Of a stretch of 6,101 nucleotides of DNA, positions 1-4,899 are shown one piece after another. Position 1 is the stretch's first letter. Each line of letters begins with the position of its first letter. The notes below the pieces were generated by a model, which did not search any database, had not been told where the DNA came from, and worked only from the letters and a program-made list of their open reading frames with translations. This DNA is from Candidatus Altarchaeales archaeon WOR_SM1_86-2 (lineage in GTDB: Archaea > Altiarchaeota > Altiarchaeia > IMC4 > MCBC01). Both the position numbers and the translations under genes were made by a program. Where the stretch lies: positions 1 to 6,101 of the forward strand of contig MCBC01000084.1 of assembly GCA_001723855.1 (NCBI GenBank), in the 5' to 3' direction.

Positions 1-1
1 G

Positions 2-61
2 AAGAAATTTTACGCAGAGATTGATTCCGGAAAATATGATGATAGATTTAAGGAGAATTAG
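2..61 (+). CDS. 3' end of an unidentified plus-strand gene (partial)
   Basis: The frame starting at base 2 is open from the window edge to a TAG at 59-61. It gives 19 residues ending KYDDRFKEN, a charged, hydrophilic tail that reads like the natural C-terminus of a protein. The start lies outside the window, so no family can be assigned. The gene converges on res: its stop is about 240 bp from the res stop on the opposite strand, with the left palindromic repeat between them. It is therefore not part of the mod-res operon. I see no clear terminator after it, only AT-rich sequence and a weak ACAAA/TTTGT palindrome near 100-112. The call rests only on the open frame and sensible composition, so a chance open frame remains possible. 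Confidence 0.45.
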   Translation, partial: KKFYAEIDSGKYDDRFKEN

Positions 62-149
62 AGTTTCGCATAAGCAGGATAATTAATATTAAAATTATTA
101 CAAATCATTTGTCTGTCTGGAATATTTAAATTTTCAGAGGGTGGGGTGG

Positions 150-242
150 TGTCGGGAGGCGGAATCAGCATATATGAAGTTTTGCGATAGCAAAATGTCC
201 CGCAGGGTAAGGCGTAGCCGCAGTGTATATGCTTTGTTATAC
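150..242 (-). repeat. attC-like palindromic repeat, left copy (degenerate core)
   Basis: This is a large imperfect palindrome. Outer arms AGCATATA (167-174) and TATATGCT (226-233) pair perfectly. Inside is a hairpin TTTTGC-GATA-GCAAAA (180-195), then small stems CCC-GCA-GGG (199-207) and GGC-GTA-GCC (211-219). It shares blocks in the same order and orientation with the copy at 4588-4672: TGTCG (150-154), CGGAATC (160-166), GCGATAGC (184-191), GCGTAGC (212-218) and TGTTAT (235-240). Read on the minus strand it has attC form, with a GTATAAC box at one end. At the other end, where the second copy has GTTAGGC, this copy has GCCTCCC. It lies just downstream of res, where a cassette's attC would lie. 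It could instead be a dispersed intergenic repeat of the host. Confidence 0.55.
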
Positions 243-257
243 GACCCGTTAGGGCAA

Positions 258-295
258 GGAGCGACCAAAGGGAGCGACGCAGCGTTCCACCCGCC
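258..295. repeat. GC-rich tail with GGAGCGAC direct repeat and an inverted-repeat end
   Basis: GGAGCGAC occurs twice, at 258-265 and 271-278. Then comes CGTTCCACCCGCC at 283-295, whose reverse complement matches 11 of 13 bases of GGCAGGTGGAATG at 4577-4589. The two 13-mers lie immediately outside res (4 bp after its stop) and upstream of mod, facing each other. They could mark the ends of the inserted block, or be a flank shared by the palindromic repeat family. The stretch is much richer in G+C than the res gene next to it. Confidence 0.4.
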
Positions 296-299
296 GTTT

Positions 300-2687
300 T
301 TAAATCAATTCGTCTAAATTTTCCCATTCGGAATAGTTCGGATCCCAGTTATACTCTTTGTTATTGTTAATCTTCCATATTCCAGAAACACTAACAACAA
401 TTCCTCCATCAATGTCTTTCTTGTTTTTGTTTATCCACTCCTGTAGTGCTTCTGCTTTATATTTTGTATCATTTGATTTTGCGGTTAATCCCTGCTTTGT
501 ATCTAATATCAAAATCTTACCGTTTTTTAATTTTATGATCCAATCAGGGAAAAACAATTTTTCTTTATCCTCATCTTTATCCACATACTTAATAGCGAAA
601 TTTTCACTCCCCGAATCTCCTGATTTATACCACCATTCAACGCTTTCTTTTTGTTCCAAATATCTGATAAAGGATGTTTCATTTTCTTTACCCTTGTAAG
701 ATTTGGCTAAATAAAATGGCTGCATTGCATTTTTAGATATTTTTATTGTTTTTCCAGAATCTATTGCTGTTTGTTTCAGTTCTGATATTTCTTCGTAATC
801 TTCTGTAAAAAATAACTGCTCTCTGGGAATTTCTAAAGATAGCATTCTTTCCCTTCTAATCTCTTTCTCTTTTACCTCTTTTTGCCTAATTGGTTTGTGT
901 TTCTCTAAAGCTTTAGAAATAATTCTTCTCAATACGCTGTCTTCTTTTAATAAATCCCTAACAATAACTCTATAATATTCCTCCCGATATGGAGTTATTC
1001 TTTTTTCAAACCAAACATTAAGGGCTGATTTCAATCTCCCCCACGATCTTTCAGGAGCGAATTTTTTATTTTCTTCCTCTTGATGAGCGATGATATTAAA
1101 GCATAATAGGTTATAGGTTCTCTCAAGATCGTTTCTGGAAATATCTTTTTCCAAATCCTCACCCTTGTTTTTTATTTCTTCAACAAAATTATCATAATCC
1201 TCAATTTCAGCATCAACTATAAGTTTGTTAGGGATAATGGGTTTTCCGGTTTCTATTCCTTTATCTTTTATTTTTGGTACATTATCCCAAACAGGTCCTT
1301 CTCTTGTGCCAAAAAATTCATCCGCCACTCTTTCAAAGGTAAATTGGAATTTCCAACCCAGATCATTGTAATCCGTTCTGATTAGAAGGGTGGATTCTAA
1401 TGTAATGGGTTTAATATCTTCCTTCCTTTTGCTCTGGAAAATAAACGGTTTATTTTTTCCTTGTTTTCTATCGGGTAATTGTATCTGGTTTCTCTCATAA
1501 TTAGTGTAAAGATAACCAATGTTAAGGTCGGGTATTTCATAGTGCTTTGCTTCAGGCATCCTTAAAATTCTCCCAACTGTTTGCGTGTGAAATGTCGGGT
1601 TTTTAATCTCTCTAAACATTACTAAAACCTGTGCTCTCGGGCAATCCCATCCTGTTGCTGCTGCTTGTTTGAAAATTAGAAAATTAACATCTGAATCGGA
1701 TTTTTCAACATACTCTAAATTTTCTTTCTTTTCAGAAAGCCAAACAGCAATTTCATGGTCTTTTATTCCTTTATCTCTTAAAAATCCCTTTACGATTTCC
1801 TCTTTTGATTTGTCTAATGTTTCTTTTCTTGCTATATCATCATTCGGTAATTGAATAAGAACAAGCGGATTGATATAATCAATATTTAGTTTTTCATAGT
1901 ACTCCTTTAATTCTAATCTTTTATCATAAGCCAATTCCAGAAGTAGTTTATCTTGGTCGATTTCTTTTTTTGAAAATCTGTCAATGTCTTCTTTTGTCTG
2001 AGTAACAACCTTCTCTTTAATTAATCCATCTTCAACAACTTCATCCCTTTCAATTTCAATAAATCCTGCTCTGTGGTGTTCAACATCAGAATATGATGGC
2101 TCCTCTTTTGGTGTGGCAGTTACATAAATTTTAATTCTTGGATCAATAAGTTCAACAATTTCAGCAGCTAATTCGGTATGCGTTTGTGTGTGGGCTTCAT
2201 CCACAATTAAAATTAAATCTCGTTCTTTTTGGGTTCTTATTATAAATTCGTCAAAAATTCCTCTGTCAAATTCCGTTTTTTCCGTCTCTCTCCTTAATTT
2301 TCTCCCATCTTTAGTTGATGTCTTAACTTTTTGCCAGTTGATAAAAAAGACATTGTTTTTTTCTAATTTCTTTCTGTTCAAATCATTTAAATCCAAAAGT
2401 GTTATCTCTCCTGCACCATCATAATAATCGTAAAGTTTCTTTTTACTCTGTAAATAAGAATCCTCGCTGAAGCTAATCCATAAGAAAGCTTTATCCGCAT
2501 CAAACTGAGGATCACCGGTAAGGTCTTTTAAGAATTGAGCCATCATCACAGTTTTTCCACTACCAGTTGGTGCTTTAAAGATTAAATCTAATCTTCTATC
2601 CCCTGTTTTCCATAGGTTTAAAAACTGTCTTCTTAATCCTGCTATCGCTATTTCCTGAAATGGTTTTAATGTTATATTCATTTTCAT
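300..2687 (-). CDS. res: Type III restriction-modification Res subunit (helicase-nuclease)
   Basis: This is the ATP-dependent motor and nuclease of a type III R-M system, acting in the cytoplasm on unmethylated foreign DNA in complex with Mod. The 795-residue protein shows SF2 helicase motifs in order: Walker A APTGSGKT (39-46), DEAH (163-166), TAT (190-192), a motif V region with ATGWDCPRA (344-352) and motif VI TQTVGRILRMPE (368-379). The C-terminus carries a PD-(D/E)XK-type nuclease: E670 in an E..F helix, PD (D715) in FFPDW, then D730-T-K732, so the usual E is D. Type III Res proteins are often 900-1000 residues, so this one is compact, but all key motifs are present. The first ATG was chosen because AAGGAAG (2698-2704) lies 10 nt upstream, within mod. 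The start overlaps the mod stop as ATGA, indicating translational coupling. The body is AT-rich, like mod. Confidence 0.95.
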   Translation of the reverse strand: MKMNITLKPFQEIAIAGLRRQFLNLWKTGDRRLDLIFKAPTGSGKTVMMAQFLKDLTGDPQFDADKAFLWISFSEDSYLQSKKKLYDYYDGAGEITLLDLNDLNRKKLEKNNVFFINWQKVKTSTKDGRKLRRETEKTEFDRGIFDEFIIRTQKERDLILIVDEAHTQTHTELAAEIVELIDPRIKIYVTATPKEEPSYSDVEHHRAGFIEIERDEVVEDGLIKEKVVTQTKEDIDRFSKKEIDQDKLLLELAYDKRLELKEYYEKLNIDYINPLVLIQLPNDDIARKETLDKSKEEIVKGFLRDKGIKDHEIAVWLSEKKENLEYVEKSDSDVNFLIFKQAAATGWDCPRAQVLVMFREIKNPTFHTQTVGRILRMPEAKHYEIPDLNIGYLYTNYERNQIQLPDRKQGKNKPFIFQSKRKEDIKPITLESTLLIRTDYNDLGWKFQFTFERVADEFFGTREGPVWDNVPKIKDKGIETGKPIIPNKLIVDAEIEDYDNFVEEIKNKGEDLEKDISRNDLERTYNLLCFNIIAHQEEENKKFAPERSWGRLKSALNVWFEKRITPYREEYYRVIVRDLLKEDSVLRRIISKALEKHKPIRQKEVKEKEIRRERMLSLEIPREQLFFTEDYEEISELKQTAIDSGKTIKISKNAMQPFYLAKSYKGKENETSFIRYLEQKESVEWWYKSGDSGSENFAIKYVDKDEDKEKLFFPDWIIKLKNGKILILDTKQGLTAKSNDTKYKAEALQEWINKNKKDIDGGIVVSVSGIWKINNNKEYNWDPNYSEWENLDELI

Positions 2688-4474
2688 AATCTATTTACTT
2701 CCTTATAAACTTCAATTATTGGTTGAGGTATATCTTTAATTGTGATATTGTCATAACCATGTTCCTGTCCTTTTACTTCATTCTTCCCCCAACTGAATAA
2801 ATAAACTATCGCGTTGCCCTTTTTAAGTTTTTCAAATAAATCCCCTAATTTACTTTGGTCTTCCCTAAAATAGATAGCAACAGTTTTATTTTTGTTTTTG
2901 AAAATCTGCCACCACTTATTTTTTTCAATTTCTTCAAAAGCATCTTCTCTAAGAGCGATCATTTCTCCTGCTTTGTAAGTTAATTCAATCTTTTTTTCGT
3001 CCGAAACATCATAGATATTTCCAACATCAATAAAGTCGGTTTTGAAGTATTTTAGGTTTCCAGGCATATTTTTGATTAATTTACCGTTTGCTTCTTCTTC
3101 TAAATTTAGTATTACTTTTTTGATTCTGGGATAACAAATATCTGTGCATATTTTGATCTCCTTATCTGATTCTATCTTCTTTTCATTCTTATTCACTAAG
3201 ATAAACTTGCGTTTGCCTTTGTCTCTTTTATTTATTTCTAAAACAGAATGTCCGGTAGTTCCTGAACCTTCCATAAAATCAAGGATGATTCCATTCTTTG
3301 GTGAAAAATAAGAAAGAAGTCTTACTATCAACTCTACGGGTTTAGGATTACTAAATTCTATGCCCGGCAATATTTTTTGTAAATCCCTAAGACCGCTATT
3401 TGGTAAATCACTTTGCACCGAACCCATTACCTGAATATTTCTTCTCTTTCTATAGTATGGAACCCCATTTTTTTGAAAAAAGATTGATATTATTTCTTGT
3501 CCTTTTGTATCGTATGTTTTTTTACCCGTGTTTATGTTTTTGAAATATTTTTCTACTTGAAAACGATATGGAAAAGATGCCTCCAAAATAATATCTTTTG
3601 TTAATCTTCCATCTTTAAATTCCATAGGACCATTAATTATATCTATTCTATTTGTTGTTGCACCTACAGAATTTTCAAATTTAACATTTTTGACTCCCTC
3701 AATAGGCGTTCCTTTCGGAAAATTTAATCTACAAATAGGATTTCTTTTCGTGCGTTTTATTTGTAATCTGCCTTCTACTAAACCCAATTCATCCGGGAAA
3801 TTTTCGCCAAAGTAATTTCTGACATTTTTGAAATCCTTTGCATATGCTAAAATATATTCATGGTTTTTTACGATACTTCTGAATCCTTTAGTTGAACCTG
3901 CATTATTCCAGATTATCACGCCTCTATCCAATCTATTATTTTCATCAAATATCTCATCACACAATGATCTAAGTTGTGAAACTTCATTATCATCAATTGA
4001 TATAAAAATAACCCCGTGCATATTCAACAACTCCTTAGCTAATCTTAATCTCTTACTCATAAAATTAAGCCATTTTGAATGTCTATAAGTGTCTTCTAAA
4101 TCCACATAACGGTCATTATAAAGAAAATTACTATTTCCGGTATTATATGGCGGATCAATATAGATTACATCAATCTTTCCTTTATGAGTATAATTCAGAA
4201 CCTGTAAAGCATGATAATTATCCCCCTCAATTAAAATATTCATTGGCTTATTCTTATCTGTAAGAATCTCCTTGTCTTTAACATCTTTAAGAATCGGAAG
4301 TTTTTCTTTGCATTCCAAAACAACTTTTTCGGGTTCTTTTTCTTCCTCCCAGACAATCCCGTATTTTTTACGGGATTTAAGTTTCTCGTTTTCTTCTTTC
4401 AGTTTCTTTATTTCATTGAGAAGTTCTTTTACTTTTTCTTCTGAATTATCATAAGTTTTTTGTTCTTTAGTCAT
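2684..4474 (-). CDS. mod: Type III R-M Mod subunit, DNA adenine-N6 methyltransferase
   Basis: This is the recognition and methylation subunit. It transfers a methyl group from SAM to adenine, most likely N6, in a short asymmetric site, and it also directs Res. The 596 residues begin with a predicted coiled coil (about 11-36, rich in E, K and L), followed by KKYGIVWEE (36-44), a segment typical of this Mod subfamily. The catalytic motif DPPY is at 107-110, followed by NTGN. The SAM-binding motif I comes later, DFMEGSGTTG (399-408), preceded by FSNPKPVELI (374-383). Having DPPY before motif I marks the beta class, as expected for type III Mod. The variable part between (about 185-370) is the likely target recognition domain, so specificity cannot be read from sequence. 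Motif I is slightly unusual: M-E where F-A is common. The ATG at 4474 has AAGAGAA (4481-4487) 6 nt upstream. The gene leads the operon and overlaps res by 4 bp. Confidence 0.95.
   Translation of the reverse strand: MTKEQKTYDNSEEKVKELLNEIKKLKEENEKLKSRKKYGIVWEEEKEPEKVVLECKEKLPILKDVKDKEILTDKNKPMNILIEGDNYHALQVLNYTHKGKIDVIYIDPPYNTGNSNFLYNDRYVDLEDTYRHSKWLNFMSKRLRLAKELLNMHGVIFISIDDNEVSQLRSLCDEIFDENNRLDRGVIIWNNAGSTKGFRSIVKNHEYILAYAKDFKNVRNYFGENFPDELGLVEGRLQIKRTKRNPICRLNFPKGTPIEGVKNVKFENSVGATTNRIDIINGPMEFKDGRLTKDIILEASFPYRFQVEKYFKNINTGKKTYDTKGQEIISIFFQKNGVPYYRKRRNIQVMGSVQSDLPNSGLRDLQKILPGIEFSNPKPVELIVRLLSYFSPKNGIILDFMEGSGTTGHSVLEINKRDKGKRKFILVNKNEKKIESDKEIKICTDICYPRIKKVILNLEEEANGKLIKNMPGNLKYFKTDFIDVGNIYDVSDEKKIELTYKAGEMIALREDAFEEIEKNKWWQIFKNKNKTVAIYFREDQSKLGDLFEKLKKGNAIVYLFSWGKNEVKGQEHGYDNITIKDIPQPIIEVYKEVNRL
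2698..2704 (-). promoter_or_regulatory. Ribosome binding site for res, inside mod
   Basis: AAGGAAG on the minus strand lies 10 nt before the first res ATG (2687-2685) and 16 nt before the second possible ATG two codons on, so it favours the first. It falls in the last codons of mod, next to the ATGA overlap. This suggests that ribosomes finishing mod begin res, keeping the Mod:Res ratio controlled. Confidence 0.6.
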
Positions 4475-4480
4475 GGTTGA

Positions 4481-4487
4481 TTCTCTT
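4481..4487 (-). promoter_or_regulatory. Ribosome binding site for mod
   Basis: AAGAGAA, a partial Shine-Dalgarno match, ends 6 nt before the ATG at 4474. There is no competing in-frame start upstream in the AT-rich leader, so it supports the chosen start. Its imperfect match suggests moderate translation. Confidence 0.5.
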
Positions 4488-4519
4488 ATAGTTTCTTATA
4501 AATTATTTAAATTGGTAGA

Positions 4520-4546
4520 ATAATATAAACTTTTTATTTCTTACAA
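4520..4546 (-). promoter_or_regulatory. Possible sigma70-type promoter for mod-res
   Basis: On the minus strand, TTGTAA (4546-4541) and TATTAT (4525-4520) are separated by 15 nt, about 45 bp before the mod start. The -10 matches 5 of 6 consensus bases and the -35 matches 4 of 6, but the spacer is shorter than the usual 16-18. The leader is so AT-rich that chance matches are expected. It sits between the right palindromic repeat and mod, so the R-M operon probably carries its own promoter somewhere here. Confidence 0.25.
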
Positions 4547-4576
4547 AACCGGTTCAAAATAATTCGTAAATTTTAA

Positions 4577-4589
4577 GGCAGGTGGAATG
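4577..4589 (+). repeat. 13-bp inverted-repeat partner upstream of mod
   Basis: GGCAGGTGGAATG here pairs as an inverted repeat with CGTTCCACCCGCC at 283-295, with 11 of 13 matches. It runs directly into the right palindromic repeat. A shorter related GGTGG-TGTCG string precedes the left repeat near 146-154, so this may be the conserved flank of the repeat family rather than a separate terminal repeat. Confidence 0.35.
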
Positions 4590-4672
4590 TCGCCTAACGG
4601 AATCGGGCTATACGAATTCGGCGATAGCTGATTTGGGCGAAGCGTAGCGAAGCTGTATAGCCCGTGTTATGT
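4588..4672 (-). repeat. attC-like palindromic repeat, right copy (canonical GTTAGGC core)
   Basis: CGGGCTATAC (4604-4613) and GTATAGCCCG (4655-4664) form a perfect 10-bp stem. Outside it, TAAC (4595-4598) can pair with GTTA (4666-4669), leaving GGAAT unpaired on one side and a single T on the other. That is the asymmetric-bulge layout seen in folded attC sites. On the minus strand the element ends with GTTAGGC (4598-4592), an exact match to the integron R' consensus GTTRRRY. Its other end carries ACATAAC, a near match to RYYYAAC. The interior has GCGATAGC (4621-4628) and GCGTAGC (4642-4648), shared with the left copy. Orientation is the same as the left copy, about 4.44 kb away. No integrase gene is in the window, so an attC function is inferred from form only. 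Confidence 0.6.
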
Positions 4673-4689
4673 GAAGTTGACGAAGGACG

Positions 4690-4752
4690 CTAAAACTTCA
4701 ATTTTTCCTGATTTAACTTTCTGATTGTTTGCTGGCCCGGGTGTCGTACCAT
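4690..4752 (-). CDS. Orphan 20-codon ORF with a strong RBS; leader peptide or truncated gene start
   Basis: An ATG at 4752 follows AGGAGA (4764-4759) with a 6-nt spacer, the best Shine-Dalgarno match in the window. The peptide starts MVRHPGQQTIRKL, ends EKLKF and stops at TAG (4692-4690). It is basic and hydrophilic, with no signal peptide or membrane segment. The ORF ends about 18 bp before the right attC-like repeat. A ribosome site this good on so short an ORF suggests either a real small peptide or, more likely, the surviving 5' end of a gene cut off when the repeat and R-M block arrived. I recognise no family. Confidence 0.4.
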   Translation of the reverse strand: MVRHPGQQTIRKLNQEKLKF

Positions 4753-4758
4753 TTTTTA

Positions 4759-4764
4759 TCTCCT
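4759..4764 (-). promoter_or_regulatory. Strong Shine-Dalgarno site for the 20-codon ORF
   Basis: AGGAGA on the minus strand, 6 nt before the ATG at 4752, is close to the ideal anti-16S match and spacing. It is the main argument that translation starts here. A TTGAAA string about 30 bp further upstream (near 4791-4796) might be a -35 element, but no convincing -10 follows. Confidence 0.5.
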
Positions 4765-4785
4765 GTTCATGTATTACTAAATTAT

Positions 4786-4899
4786 TTATCTTTCAACTCT
4801 CCCCCAAATAGAGCCTGCTTCAGTACATTCCAGTATCGTGCCTGCGACTTCTTCGGTATGCTTAAGTTCAAGATCAACTTTAAATGAATCCCATATCAT
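4786..4899 (-). CDS. Possible 37-codon ORF or -1-frame extension of the TM2-like gene
   Basis: An ATG at 4899 overlaps the TGA of the membrane-protein gene as ATGA, and the frame runs 37 codons to TAA (4788-4786). The product is hydrophilic and protein-like, with FKVDLELKHTEEVAGTILE near its start and a WGRVER end. There is no Shine-Dalgarno site, so independent initiation would depend on coupling. The same frame is also open upstream through an A7 run at 4915-4921 (T7 on the coding strand). It could therefore be reached by -1 frameshifting from the larger gene, or be its true C-terminus if one T is missing from the sequence. Which of the three applies cannot be settled here. Confidence 0.3.
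   Translation of the reverse strand: MIWDSFKVDLELKHTEEVAGTILECTEAGSIWGRVER

Noticed and set aside
100..112. ACAAA-TCA-TTTGT palindrome as operator or terminator
   Set aside because: It is a short, AT-rich palindrome in AT-rich sequence with no T tract, and is easily expected by chance.
58..327. 89-codon minus-strand ORF across the left intergenic region
   Set aside because: It starts inside the end of res in another frame and runs straight through the palindromic repeat. The translation has no protein-like character and no ribosome site was seen, so it is a chance frame.
358..4454. Several plus-strand ORFs of 60-113 codons antisense to res and mod
   Set aside because: Their translations are rich in S, F and L, as expected from reading AT-rich K/E/N-rich genes backwards. 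They overlap strongly supported coding sequence.
2684..4474. Phase-variable simple repeats in mod
   Set aside because: Many type III mod genes carry tandem repeats that switch them on and off. Here the longest runs are homopolymers of about seven, and no tandem tetra- or pentanucleotide tract is present.
300..4474. A defence system other than type III R-M
   Set aside because: Both proteins carry the full, ordered motif sets of Mod and Res and the usual mod-res order, and no extra gene lies between them. The known system explains the operon.
150..4672. CRISPR array or insertion sequence
   Set aside because: There are only two copies of the repeat, 4.4 kb apart, with no regular spacers, and no transposase or integrase motif occurs in any frame I read.
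4673..4699. GAAGTT/AACTTC inverted repeat followed by T-rich sequence as a terminator
   Set aside because: The stem is only 6 bp and AT-rich with a 15-nt loop, and the T tract follows on the plus strand, where no gene ends nearby.
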